A DNA stretch of 64,000 nucleotides, taken from contig CM055095.1 of the NCBI GenBank assembly GCA_029204225.1, positions 43,427,184-43,491,183 of the forward strand, written 5' to 3'. The stretch is from Diphasiastrum complanatum (lineage: Eukaryota; Streptophyta; Lycopodiopsida; Lycopodiales; Lycopodiaceae). This document shows positions 1-10,970 of the stretch, piece by piece. A program made the translations under genes and the position numbers. Numbering within the stretch: the first letter of the stretch is position 1; each line of letters starts with the position of its first letter. The notes below the pieces were generated by a model that searched no databases, was not told the origin of the DNA, and saw only the letters and a list, made by a program, of their open reading frames with translations.

Positions 1-45
1 AAAGGGAGCATCGTGAGGTTGACCCATTTGCCTCGTTAAATTTTT

Positions 46-872
46 TTGGAATCAAGTATTCAAGCAGCTTTTCAATTTTTTGATGAGTTTGATCAGCATT
101 GGTGGTTGGACTTTTTTGAGGAACAAAAAATCAGTTTGCTCAATCTTGAACACGCATCAACAACTGAAGAATTTCACTGGCCTCATAAATTGGGAACTTC
201 AACTACAGTTGTTGAATCTTCAAATCTCTCTCAACATAATGATTTCTTGGAGCTTGTGCAAGGTCAAGAAAAAAAAAATTATGTGGGCTCAAGAAAAAGT
301 AGGCAAAGTGTAAAAGTTGCAAAAATGAAGTGGCGCGGTGATCTCAATGAAATTCAAATTGGAAGTCTTGTTGCACTTCTAGGTTCAAAAAACAATGAAG
401 GGACATCCATTTTGGATTGCGAAAGTACTTGGTTTCATTCAAAATAGCAATCAGACAAAGTACTAGGTGTCCATTGGTTGCGCACCACTTCAACAAATGC
501 TTTTTTGGGAAGGTACGAACTTGAATGTCGCAAGTAGATCCAAAGGGCAAGAGAAAACGATTGCCAAAGAACCAACCCGAGGATTGATGATTTGGAGATG
601 TTTTGGCTTTTAATTTTGAGCTAACAATGTCCAATCATCTACGAAAATAAAATATAGCCTTACTGAATGAACGACATGGATTAATGAGACAACCATCGTC
701 GTCAACTCGTCAACAACAAAAGAAAATTGACTTACAAAGTTTTTTATCAACATTGGATGCGGATTCTGAGGACGATATGCCAGTGGACTCTAATGAAGAA
801 GACGGGTCTTCCACCTCATCGGCTGAAAACGAGTGTTCAAAATATGTCAAGTTCTGCATTGAGAGGCATTAG
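46..872 (+). pseudogene. unidentified decayed coding remnant with acidic C-terminal segment
   Basis: An open frame runs from the left part to 447 without an ATG at its start. A second frame begins with ATG at 684 and ends at 872. The second piece is polar and acidic, with a Q-rich start followed by DSEDDMP and EEDGSSTSSAE runs. The sequence between them is open only with frame changes. I do not recognise a family. The acidic, serine-rich tail and broken frames fit an old transposon protein, but this is inference. The left end may be cut by the window. Confidence 0.2.
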
Positions 873-1596
873 TGAAAATTCCTTAGAAAATGTACTTTGA
901 AAAAAATATATACATAATATAATTTAAGCCCTTTTGTATTTGAATGGGCGTTTGGACTTTCAAAAATCATGTGTTGTCTTGAAATGTTATGCAGCATGTA
1001 ATTATGATGGCTTTATGAAATTTGTAAAAAAAAAACCTGCAGTGCTTCATTAAAAATAGATACTTTCGACCATTTTTTTTTTATTGCAAGTTAGAGAATC
1101 CTTAAAAAAAACCATGATTTGGTCTAAAACTAGGATTATTAAAAAAATATCAAAAAATGTTACTCTTTTTTGGGTCAAAGTCCCAAAATAAATGTCATCA
1201 TGTCTATGCATAGATGGCGGCATCCTTCCTCATTCCAGCAGCGACTTCCTTTTCAAAAACTACATGAAAATTTTTAGAGGACTTGAGCGATTGAATGACA
1301 TGATAGTTGTGGCAAGGGAGAAAGTTTTCAATTTACAACACTGGAACAACCATCATCTCCCATCTCGATAGCAACAACAATCAGAATTCTCTACATCTCT
1401 CTTGTGAATCCCATCAAACGTTCTAAATAGCAACATCACGACCTAATGGAATAAGGGATCCCTTTAGCAACAAAGCAAGGCAATAAGACCGCTCTTTCTC
1501 TCTCTCTCAAAATATTTTTCTCATAGTTTTTGCAATAATATGGTAGTGTGAGCAAATTGATCAGCATATATTAATAGAACCCCGTATCCGCTCCCT
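873..1596. other. AT-rich sequence without a recognisable gene
   Basis: Poly-A and poly-T runs, for example near 1029 and 1073. No frame, RNA gene or repeat could be supported here. Confidence 0.5.
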
Positions 1597-1745
1597 ACCC
1601 CTTTGTAGCTCGCTCTCCCACCTCCCGGGTCGCGAGCCCGATTGGGGGTGCAGCGGCCCGGGGGCCCCATGGCACACACACGCCCTTCCAAGAAAGTGCG
1701 AGGGGGTGGGGGGTCCGGGGCAGCTCACGTTGTCCATGAAACACT
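1597..1745. repeat. isolated GC-rich block
   Basis: A 150-bp island of very high GC in AT-rich surroundings. It contains CGGCCCGGGGGCCCC and GGGGGTGGGGGGTCCGGGG. Its composition resembles the GC-rich cores of the repeats at 47.6 and 51.95 kb. I infer a related kind of repeat core, not a gene. Confidence 0.35.
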
Positions 1746-1796
1746 AAAATTTTAATTAATATAGATAAAGATTGGCATAGCAATATGATCTTAGTT

Positions 1797-2130
1797 CACA
1801 TATGAAAAGGGAATAAAGACTCTCAATGCTACCACTATCTTGTTCTCATATCATATATATGGAAATTAGAAAAAAAGATTACCATAACAAAATCTTGTTT
1901 GCAAATGTAAAATAGAATAAAGATTCTCAATGGTGAAATATAAAATAAAAGTTTGTAGTACTGAGATTTTGTTTGCATATACAACATAGAATAAAGGTTC
2001 TCAATACAAAAATCTTGTTTGTAAATGCAGAATAGATCAGAGATACCCATACCAAAGTCATGTTCTCAAATGCAAAACAGAATACAAATTTGTAGCACTG
2101 AATTCTTATTCACAAATGCAAAACAGAAGA
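1797..2130. repeat. imperfect tandem repeat, about 50-65 bp unit
   Basis: Four or five diverged units share a core like TTGTTTGCAAATGYAAAA followed by AGAATAAAGATTCTCAAT. Spacing varies because of small indels. Composition is AT-rich and no coding potential was seen. Confidence 0.5.
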
Positions 2131-2192
2131 AAGCGCGGACGCGAGGCTCCTCGCGAACACCCGTAATGCGCTAAGGCTCGAACGCCATCCCG

Positions 2193-2600
2193 ATGCCTCA
2201 GCTTGTACGGCGAAACATAAAAATCAACCTGCCAATCGTCCACACAATCAATCGTCTATCAATTCCGGATCCTTCGTCCACAATGAATAGTCTACCTCCA
2301 CCTCATTTCTATCAGAGCAATCTTGGAGTCCGGAATCCTTGTGTAGGCACTCTCATCGACGTTCCCTTCACTATGGCCATGCCGAATGAGGATGATTTTT
2401 CTGCGACGAGGCGGGAGGTCACTGCCATGCCTGTGTTTGCCTTAAGCATTCAAACTGGCAATGAAGGGATTGGCATTTAGCCTTCCCAGAGCCATTCTGA
2501 TACGAGGTTTTGTGAGAGTGGGGGATGATGATACTGCGCTGCTGCGGTCAGTGGATGATGATGATGCTGCTGGCAGGAATTCTCTTTGACAATGCAAATG
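2193..2600 (+). other. unidentified coding-like segment
   Basis: An ATG-started frame of 95 codons (2193-2480) is followed in another frame by a stretch reading PRAILIRGFVRVGDDDTALL. Together they look more protein-like than their surroundings, with balanced composition and few low-complexity runs. They could be a gene fragment carrying one frameshift. I do not recognise the family, and no splice sites or flanking exons could be placed. Confidence 0.2.
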
Positions 2601-2681
2601 CAATATATTGCTCATACTGGATTGAATGCTTTCCCTCTGAAAATGCTTCAGTTTCTACGAGGAAGCCAAGGAGTACATTTG

Positions 2682-2699
2682 CCCGCCCAAGTGGGCGGG
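2682..2699. repeat. GC hairpin
   Basis: CCCGCCC (2682-2688) and GGGCGGG (2693-2699) form a perfect 7-bp stem around a 4-nt loop. Confidence 0.6.
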
Positions 2700-3291
2700 T
2701 AGCCAAAAATCGACTACCTTAAACACATTCCATAAAAATTTCTGAACCTGAAAGGATATTTATGTTATCCTAGAAGTATTGAGCTAAAAACCACCACAAC
2801 TATGGGTTCAGTGTTGCTGTTGTAGCACACAGCGAGTGTGAAAACTAATCAGAAAACCATAAGAAAAATATCTGAGCTGATATTTGCCGCATTAGGAACA
2901 GTATAATAAGTACCTCAAGAAGCTTTATAAGAATGTAAACTTCAGGAAGATCCCTCACCTCAACAATATGTGGTGCTTCCTCGTTGGAAGGTACGGTGCC
3001 TAAAGGTTGTCCCAACCACAAGGAAACCTTTCTATCCTCTCCTACACTCACCACCACCAAATCTACACCAACAGCTCTTAGAAAACACAAAGTATGTAAA
3101 ACTCTTTTCAAAAAAATCATATATAAAAGAAATCACACAAGTGGAAGGAGATGAGAAGAGTGACAACAGAAAACCTAAAGCAGAAGAAATGCACAACAAG
3201 AATCATGTAGAGGATGCCAACAGACGTACTAGTGTGATTCTAGCGAGCATAATTGATGTGCAGGCCAGGAGAGGGCATGTATTGCAATGTG

Positions 3292-3305
3292 CCCCCCCCC
3301 CCCCC
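3292..3305. repeat. poly-C tract
   Basis: Fourteen consecutive C followed by TCTCGC. A short CT microsatellite lies at 3371-3383. Confidence 0.8.
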
Positions 3306-3414
3306 TCTCGCACATCGAACAACTTGATCATGTTGCCACCGCAGACTGCAAGCAACGCCCTCGCGTACCTCTCTCTCTCTCTCATGATTAAATTTTCAAA
3401 AAAAGAGGGTTCAC

Positions 3415-3469
3415 GGGCAGCGCTCACTTTGCCCGTCACGTGTGAGCGGGCAGCGTGAGCGCTCACGCT
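3415..3469. repeat. inverted-repeat cluster with 18-bp perfect palindrome
   Basis: Positions 3452-3469 read AGCGTGAGC then GCTCACGCT, a perfect 18-bp palindrome. The same words (GCGCTCAC, GCCCG, CACGTG, GAGCGGGC) recur in both orientations just upstream. This may be the end of a small DNA element; no partner end was found. Confidence 0.45.
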
Positions 3470-3990
3470 CAAGCACTAATCTTTTAATATATTTAGATGA
3501 TATGCAAAAGAAGAGGTGTTATTTAGAAAACAATAAATATGTTCATCTCATTTGTGTTTACATAACAAATCATTAATCCTTTAAATAAGTGAGCAATTGA
3601 GCTAGTGACGTAAATTCTCCCTAGAATACAGGTGTACTACATTTCCTTCCTCTCACAAAAACTACCAAGTTTAATAAAAAGGCAGGTACTAGGTACTAGT
3701 CTGGCTTGGATACTCAACAAACAGCCGTGACCCGTCTTCAGGGTAAACTTGCAGCACAAGCATCCTCAAGATTTGATCATCTCCACTCTCTACGGCCTGA
3801 GGCACTCACTCATACGGTATCAGCACTACAACCTAAGGCACCCATCCCATTTTTCTAGTTCCTACCCTCGGTGAAAAAATGAAAAGTTGTTACACTTTTG
3901 AAAGATATAAAATTAGCACGTTTTCTTCTGTTTTTACGGCACAAGGCTTTCTCGTATGTATCTTTCCATGATAATGGGATTCCAATCCAA
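3470..3990. other. no gene seen
   Basis: AT-rich intergenic sequence. Nothing supportable was found. Confidence 0.5.
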
Positions 3991-3991
3991 C

Positions 3992-4103
3992 GGGGTTGGT
4001 TCAGCTGGTTAGCTTGGCATCCGGAGTTTCTTTGGTCCTAGGTTTGAGCCTCCCCTTGGAATTGGCATCTGAATTTTCTTTGGTCCCAAGTTCGAGCCTC
4101 CCC
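3992..4103 (+). repeat. tRNA-derived SINE-like element with duplicated box B
   Basis: A box A match (TGGTTCAGCTGG, 3997-4008) is followed 44 bp later by a box B-like GGTTTGAGCC (4041-4050), the spacing used by RNA polymerase III promoters of tRNAs and SINEs. A 48-bp segment starting TTGGCAT (4014) is then repeated in tandem (4062), giving a second box B (GTTCGAGCC, 4090-4098) closer to consensus. No clean cloverleaf can be folded, so this is not called a tRNA gene. A SINE head or degenerate tRNA relic is more likely. Confidence 0.5.
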
Positions 4104-4225
4104 TTCGAAACCAAGAAGCATCGGGTACTTGACTTTACGTGCAGGAAAGGAGCAATCAGTAGAGGGGTGGAGCAACTGGAGGGTGATCCCCAACTATACT
4201 CTACTTTGAGGTTAAGAAGTTAAGA

Positions 4226-4432
4226 AGAAAGCTTAGATTATTATCATTTATGTTGATGAGCAATTCAGTGAAAGAATCATGAATGCGAAGCAAGCGATGC
4301 AATGCAATTCGGATGGAGTTCGGATCTGATCGCTGGTCACTGCTAGCTGAATCGTTCCTACAGTCCTCCAGAATGTAGTCAAACACTGTTGATCTACGTT
4401 TAGAAATTAATGTAGCATTCAACAAGATTATA
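4226..4432 (-). mobile_element. LTR fragment of the 34.5-39.2 kb Copia family
   Basis: Read on the minus strand, this matches the last 180 or so bases of the LTRs at 35.22-35.39 and 39.06-39.22 kb. It shares CTTGTTGAATGCT, TACATTCT.GAGGA.TGTA, AGTGACCA and TCCGAACTCCATCCGAATT in the same order. No pol sequence accompanies it, so it is a truncated LTR or solo-LTR remnant. Confidence 0.65.
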
Positions 4433-4440
4433 CCAGGGTG

Positions 4441-4966
4441 CGGAATTTAGTAGACACTTATGGAAGACCCTCCTTGCCATAAAAGGAGAGGTATTTGCAT
4501 TGTAACCAACACTTTTGAGATTAAGCTATCTTGCTCTCTATTTTGGAGAATTATCATTCTATGTCATTTGTGTTCCCTTTGGAAAGGTGCATAGCTTGAG
4601 GGAAGGTGCTCGGGCCTCCTCTTGCCTCCTTTTCATTGGTTTATTGTGGCATGTTCTTTATTGCTTATTTATTTAATATTAGCCGCAATATCATTTTATT
4701 ACCCTTTGAGTGTTAAGTAGAATTTACATTAATCACCTTGCTAGTTGGATAAGCCTTAGCAAGGGTTTGTATATTGTCACCTTAGATAGTTTCATTTTCG
4801 TTTTGAGCACTAGTTGGGTAAGCCTTAGTGCTTCCGTCATTACTTCTTATTTTCTCAATTCTGTTTGAAACTTGGTAGAAACTTAAAAAGTGGACAAACC
4901 TCTACATCCCTATACTACACCCGTAAGTAGATCTAGCCACCGCACACACTAGAAATACTTTCAACA
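4441..4966 (+). mobile_element. probable Ty3-type LTR
   Basis: This sequence has a TATA-like CCATAAAAGGAG element near 4478 and ends just before a TGGCGTCGTTGCC primer-site-like sequence (4968-4980). The left limit is a guess, because the partner LTR is not in the window. Confidence 0.35.
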
Positions 4967-4967
4967 T

Positions 4968-4980
4968 TGGCGTCGTTGCC
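4968..4980 (+). promoter_or_regulatory. Ty3-type primer binding site
   Basis: TGGCGTCGTTGCC resembles the TGGCGCCGTTGCC primer site found in plant Athila/Tat-like Ty3 elements. It is followed by an untranslated leader to about 5290. Confidence 0.4.
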
Positions 4981-5942
4981 ACTTTTTAAGTATTTTTTAC
5001 CTAGCTTCTTCTCCTTTTTCTTTTGTTTTTGCTTCCGTGTTGTATGTTTGCTTGTGTGCTTGTCTCTATCTACCAACAAACAGCACGCGTTGTCTCTCCA
5101 GGTCTTACACGAGCTACGGAGCAACTTCTCAAACCGGAGGGAAGCAACAAAAGAGTCAACTTGGGCATTTTCTTCGAAAGAAGTGACCCAAGTGACCTTT
5201 TTCACAACCAAAAAGGTATATCAGAATTTGCCAACCTGTCTGCAGCCCTAACAGACCCTGATCTTTCATTTTATCATATCCGCAAATTTTGACCACAGTC
5301 AAGTTTTGACAAAACAGCCTGATATATTGTCAAAATCTCTTATTTCTCACCCAAATCCTTGTCCTAGAATTCTTCGGCTTCACTGAGGCTAGATCTCATC
5401 AAGATCAGTCCTCCAGTAGCTCCGCGAATTCTATCTCACAGATTTTGCCCGTTTACTATTAGAAAATCACATTTTTTTCCATATTTCCTATCTGCCAGTC
5501 AAAATTCTCTATTAGAATTTGCCATCCAGCCTAAGAATTTGTTCTCAAAAAGCACAATTTTGTTGTCCTACCCTCGAATTTTGAAACTGCAATTTTTTCT
5601 CATAAAATCTAAAAAAATCACTATTCTGACATTCAAAAATCTTTTCAGAATTCGTGAGTCTTACAATTAGCTTTATCTGTCTCTCCACAATTTGTCAGCC
5701 TGTCTGCGAATTCTATCACCACCAGAAAGACCAGGTTTTGTCCTACACTATCCATTCTGCAAGCAAACTGCCCTTTTTGCCAAGTACAGTCCTACCCTGC
5801 TCATCTATATTCTACATCATGTCTCGTGACTATGCTAAATCTTCTAATCCGACTCCTCCATTAATGGTGCTAGTTGTGTTGTCATTCATAAACAAAGATC
5901 AAGAGATGATTTTGGATCTTAGTGATTAACAAAATCTTCACA
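4981..5942 (+). mobile_element. leader of a Ty3-like element and unassigned sequence
   Basis: Pyrimidine-rich leader. Short open frames at 5023-5292 and 5654-5929 show no recognisable domain. I see no complete gag. Confidence 0.25.
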
Positions 5943-6445
5943 TGGTATCAAAGCTTGTGTTGCAGATTATTGAAGGATCAGCCATATTTAGCAAGCATTT
6001 GGAGGAGTTACCAATTCTAGAGTGTGCTAGATTGATTTCTACTCAAAAATCAAGCATTTTCCATGTGTAGAACTAATTTTTGTAGGTCAAAACTCAATAT
6101 AGGATTAGGATCTTGAAGTAGGCCATTTTTCACTCTTCACTTATTGGATTTGGCCGATTTTATTGTATTAGGAAAGCTTCATTAGAGGCTACAAGATTCT
6201 AAATCAAGTTTTTGGCAATTGCATGTAGAATTTGGAAGATTCAATTTTTTTGTGATTTTTTTAAAACCCTAATTTTTATTGGATCTCTATTTTTTGAGGT
6301 TTCTAGACTTCAAAATAGTTTGTTCCAATCTTTAAAAGTGGAAAGATTCATTAGATTGTGGGTGGATCAAAGGTTGATCAAGATTTCTTTATTCTATGTG
6401 TTGATTTGCTAGTTATAGTGCTAGAAGAGAATTGAGAGGATTTCC
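5943..6445 (+). mobile_element. Copia leader copy 1 (PBS plus 5' untranslated region)
   Basis: TGGTATCAAAGC at 5943-5954 is a near match to the initiator-methionine tRNA primer site. The next 500 bp match the leader at 27800-28287 in order: CCAATTCTAGAGTGTGCTAG, TCAAAAATCAAGCATTT, GTAGGC then a TTGGATTT.GGCGA-type segment, TTTTATTG, and GATTTGCTAGTT...AGAGGATTT. The match stops before any gag is reached. Confidence 0.6.
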
Positions 6446-8480
6446 TCAAGGACTGAATATAGTCAGTCGAACTCTCCACAAGATTGAACAAATGACATAC
6501 TTCAAGTTCATTGATCTCTCGGTAGACAAATGGAAGAATAAAGACGACTATCTTATCAACACCGTAAACGATAATGAGTTGGCTGCTACTTGCGCATATA
6601 TTACCCGATATACACAATGTCATAGCTCCTTGATCAGACGTATTCCCATGACACTATTCCACATGATAGCTGATTCCAGATGACACAACCTATGATTGAG
6701 CACAATTCGTTTCAAATTGTCTGCATGATTGTATCTGAAGCAAGCAGCCCATTACCTACCTAGGATACCTTTGACAAATATCACTTTACAGCAGCTCAGT
6801 CACCATTCACATGTTCGAGATAACTTGCTGCTCGCTGACAAAGTCTGGGAGATACTTGCTGATCAGACACCCCAATCTACTACAAAGCTTGCATCACACG
6901 ACACCATGGCAACATCGTCTCAAAAAAGGAAAGGTGCAGCCTCTCCTAAAGGACCAGTCTCAAAACATGTCAAGACAGGGCCAGCAAAGCTTCAACTACG
7001 CAAGGCAACCACCTCCTCTACGTCTCAGACAAAGGATCCATCTGCAGCCAAGTCCTCGACTCAACCGCAATCCACCATAACACAAGTCCAACCACCACCA
7101 CAATCCAGGTCAAAGATGCTTATGTCGCACCATGCCTCACCTGACAAAATAGAATCGGACGGTACGGAGTCAGACAACGACTCCCAATACACAAGCTCGT
7201 CCACTCATACGGCATCACACCAATAGTCATCACCACCTCACGACACAGATGCTGCAGGCACATCCTTAGCAACAGACACAACTGTAGTGGACTCCCAAGA
7301 AATTGCACCAAATTCAGTGGTGACTCCCCCACTACTCGTCAATACGTAGACACCACCACATGCAACACAAGAACTGTTAACTCTAGCAGCTCAAATGACA
7401 ACAACCACAGACACACCACTTGAGCTACCCAAGGCCATCGACGCTGACACGCAACCCTACCACAAACCACCATTTGGGGTGGGGGGGGGGGGGGGGGGGG
7501 GGAGATGGGAAGGACATTCCCAAAGACACAGCAATGGAAGCAACTACAAGTCAATAGAAATTACTTCCATTCCATATCATCTTGGATGATTCAGCTTACT
7601 TCGATGCTGAAGACTTGATCTAGATAACAAATGACACCAACGAGACGAATGCAAAACAGCCTGGGGGAAGCTAGTACTCACCAGTTATTTGTTGCCACTT
7701 CCACTCAACTTCCCAATCCATCGATCACTCATGTTCCCACCACCACCATCTCTAGTCTTTCATCATTGCCTCTACCACATCCACCCACTCAAACCCCCTT
7801 CTTTGGACTATCGCCACTTGGCCACACCATCGATCATTACCCCACCATTCCTAACCCTGAAGAACTTCCAAATGCGACTAAGAAATCCATAATAAGCATA
7901 TCTGAGACCATATACCAACTACACTGGTTGGTGAGCCAACACAAAGAATTGGAAAACCAAGTCAACCAGCAGGAAAAGTTTATATCAAAGCAGCAGCAGC
8001 AGATAAAAAAAAAATACGAGGTTGAGGAGAAAAAGATATCACTCATGGAGCTCTCATGGAGCTGCAAGCCACTATGGGCAAGCAAGCCGACGAACTCAAT
8101 GCAATTCAAAATCAACTTAAGCAACAAATGAGCCAGATCGATCGTTTGATGCAATGATAGTTGACACGCCTCCTGTGAAGCCGAAAGACATCAAAGGTGC
8201 AGCTCCCTCAGGCCCTCGCAATACGAATGGAGAAATACATTAGGCTTATTCAAGAGAGAGAGACTGACAAGTTAAATTTTGAACGAGTTGCGGCGAAACA
8301 AGAGAAGGTCATTCTAGAGTCCCAGAAATAGTTGGTAGAAGTGACGAAGGCCCAGCAATAGGTTTTGGACAAAGTGAACCAGCTTTGGAACACTGCATGT
8401 AAAGCCCAACCAAGAATCTATGATCAAAAACCAAGGGACAACGACAGAGATAACGATGATGCGGAGATACGATGGGCTTG
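6446..8480 (+). pseudogene. unidentified P/S/T-rich and coiled-coil coding remnant
   Basis: A series of plus-strand frames joined by stops: 6432-6683, 6729-7226 and 7631-8131. The first is an ordinary globular-looking segment. The middle is rich in Ser, Thr, Pro and Gln. The last has heptad-rich Glu/Gln/Lys sequence (EKFISKQQQQIKKKYEVEE) that should form a coiled coil, and coiled-coil sequence continues to about 8400 in shifted frames. The order fits a gag-like or element-specific structural protein of a retroelement. No zinc knuckle, protease or RT is attached, so the family is not assigned. Confidence 0.3.
7481..7502. repeat. poly-G tract (22 bp)
   Basis: Twenty-two consecutive G after GGGGT. 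It creates an artificial polyglycine or polyproline run in the overlapping frames. Confidence 0.8.
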
Positions 8481-8488
8481 CTCACTAG

Positions 8489-9570
8489 TTGGATGGTAGC
8501 TCGGGATCAGGTGAAAAGGATTCCAAAGATGCTTCTGGGAGTTTTTCAACCCCCCCACCTACCCACAAAACCGTCCAATTCTCCATATTTGATTTCTCCC
8601 AAACCTACGTACCCGCACATGATGTCCCACAACCATCATTTTTCCATCTGAGCTGGCTTTTGAGACCACACCAAGGACCTCAGGCGACGTATAAAGCTCA
8701 ATTAGATGAGTTCTTAAAGCAACTTAGCTCTCCCGACGTCGCATACAACTTTGTAGAGAGTCCAATTCCTGGTCAACCTCCTAAGCTCACGCCACTCTCA
8801 CTAGCCACCTGATTCACTTGAATTTAACATTGATACTGGTGAGTTCAGTGACCCCCAGGATGTTCTACCATCCACGAGAAGTTTCTCACCGCCATCCGTG
8901 GGTTTTAATCCCGAAGAGGCAGGTCCCTCAATGAGTGAAAGGGCTACGAAAGATGACAAAGACACAAAGGCATTGGATGAATATCTGGCCGAACCTCCGC
9001 AAATGTCAAGGGTGACACAACCAATCGAGCCTCAACCCAGGATGGCCGATACTAGAGAATCCGAGAGATTCCAAAGAAAATACCCTCGAAGCATGAGGGG
9101 TAGACGAGAGGACCTGGACTAGACTTTATAATATCTTACGAGGTCAGATATAATTGTAGCCCTTCAGCCACAGCCAGAATGGAAAAACAAAGTCTTGAAG
9201 GACAATAGAAGACTACAAGAAAATATCTAAAGGCGTCTGTTTGGAAAAGAATTGACCTCTTTTACATGCCTATCATGAGGAGAAAACCATGGCCTGCAGA
9301 GCGAGGAATGAGGCTATCAATTGGCCAGTGATTCCAAGACTACCAAAAATTTGTCACTTGACGAGATCACGCTACAGCTGCTAGACTTCGGCCACAAGCA
9401 CAAATCCAGCGCCGACAGAAGTGTACAAGAAGCTGCGGATTATTGCCGATCCTTAGTCTTCCTCATGAATGAAAACTGTTACTGGGATCGAGGCCTAGAT
9501 CCAATTCGGATCAATCCCAACAAGGCCCTACACTCAAAAGATGACCACCGAATGGTGGCCCGACTCTAGA
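8489..9570 (+). pseudogene. retroelement gag-like remnant
   Basis: Frames at 8489-8812, 8898-9122 and 9321-9569 lie in one orientation, separated by stops. They encode polar, proline-rich sequence (for example PTHKTVQFSIFDFSQTYVP) and charged linkers. No diagnostic motif is visible. Assignment to an LTR-retrotransposon gag rests on composition and on neighbouring Copia sequence. Confidence 0.25.
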
Positions 9571-9571
9571 G

Positions 9572-9660
9572 TTCAAGATGCAAGATCTACGAGAAATCCA
9601 CTACATACTAGGCCTAGAGATTGACTTTCATAATGATCAAGTTTTGAATCTCATGTTCAA
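9572..9660 (+). pseudogene. Copia reverse transcriptase snippet
   Basis: The frame reads FKMQDLREIHYILGLEID, the conserved Copia RT segment F.MKDLGE.HYFLGLEI. Only this segment remains, and it is out of frame with the sequence before it. Confidence 0.6.
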
Positions 9661-9749
9661 CACCTCCTACACGTCTTCTCTGAATTTTGTTTCTGTTTTT
9701 TCTCCTATTTGAATAAGAAAAAGTTTGAGCTCCACATTGTTGCTCCCCA

Positions 9750-10800
9750 TCCCCCTCCCTATGTTTTCACCTTAGGCATTTCATTTGTGCCCCATGGTAC
9801 AGTCACACGGCATTTGGGCTTCAATGTTTTGTCTATAAGCTAGTCTTTTAGGACTCTCACTTCATGTCATTTACGTCCATGGTTCTAGTTGTCCACCATA
9901 TTTTAGTTACCTATTCGGTCTTTTTCCCTTCCATCTTTGTTGCCCCCAAAGCCCTCCACAATCCCCTCCCTACTCTCCTTCGTCGCTTCCTTTGGGCTGG
10001 CAAACATCCCCTTGTTTCTTGGTCGGTCTGCGTGGCCACCATGGTTGATGGCATCCTCGACATTCTTCGTGCTTCGTCGCATCTCCTCCTTGGTCCACCC
10101 TTCTCAACACTGGCACTCCCTTCTTCTCATCTATATGACTTATGTTGTTGCCATTTGTCCTCTCCTTTCCTAAGCTGCTTTCCTTTGGTTGCTCCTTCCA
10201 CTTCAAAGGACCCTTTTGTGAAATATTACTTTAACCTTCATGGAGTTCGTCACCTCCTTTGTTGGTCCCCTCTTTTATGTCCATCCGCGCCTGTCTCTTG
10301 CCCTGTCTCGCAAAGGCCTCTCACCATGCTTCATCAGCTCATCCTTGTTCCCCCTTGACATCTCCTCTCGTCTTCTTCTCTAACTACTAATGAGCACTCT
10401 CTAGTCGATTATGCTTTCTTGTCTATTCTTGGCTTCCGTATTTCCCATGACTCAACCATCCTAGATGGCTAGGAGCCTTTTCTTGTGCTCCTTGTCTATC
10501 ATGCTTCTCACTACCATCATTATCCTTCTCTCCTTCCAGACTTTTTCAATACTCGTTGGTCTGACTTTGACTCCTTTCCCATTTGGCACAAAAGATTTCT
10601 CACTGCCCGTTCTCTTCTGGTAGGAAAACTTAGATATTTTGCTTACCACATCCTAAACAAGTCTTTTTCTCTCTTGGCCAAATGGCCCTTCCTTTCTGAT
10701 CACCTCTGCCCAGTTTGCCAACTAGAGGAGGAGCACCTATTCTTTCATTATCGCTGGGATCTATGCATTAGAGAAAATATGGGCCCCAAAGAGGGCCCTA
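9750..10800 (+). pseudogene. LINE (L1-type) 3' end remnant
   Basis: A frame within 9864-10358 has RFLWAGKHPLVSW, like the F.W.G......VSW..VC segment that follows the RT of plant L1 elements, plus a degraded ..GGLGI-like motif. A second frame (10485-10817) ends in FSLLAKWPFLSDHLCPVCQ followed by EEEHLFFHY, the zf-RVT type C..C...H zinc-binding end. Stops and frameshifts separate the parts. There is no clear poly-A tail. Confidence 0.5.
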
Positions 10801-10970
10801 TAAGAAATGCTATGTAGGATAGAGAAAAATAACTATAAAGTAGTTATAGTATCATTTTCTAACTTCTTTATGCATCTGCCCGCACTCCTTTCCATGTAAA
10901 TGAATGCACCTTAGTTTAGTCACATCAAACTTCACTGGTGCTTAGCCAAAGTTAGAATATAATTTTCAAA

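Noticed and set aside
2845-3120. Minus-strand frame with VVVSVGEDRKVSLW, like one WD40 blade
   Set aside because: A single blade-like motif with no neighbouring blades and no fixed splice sites. It could be chance or a tiny pseudogene scrap.
3992-4060. Functional tRNA gene
   Set aside because: Box A and box B are present, but the acceptor and T stems do not pair.
7339-7589. Frames with polyglycine or polyproline
   Set aside because: They come from the 22-bp G tract.
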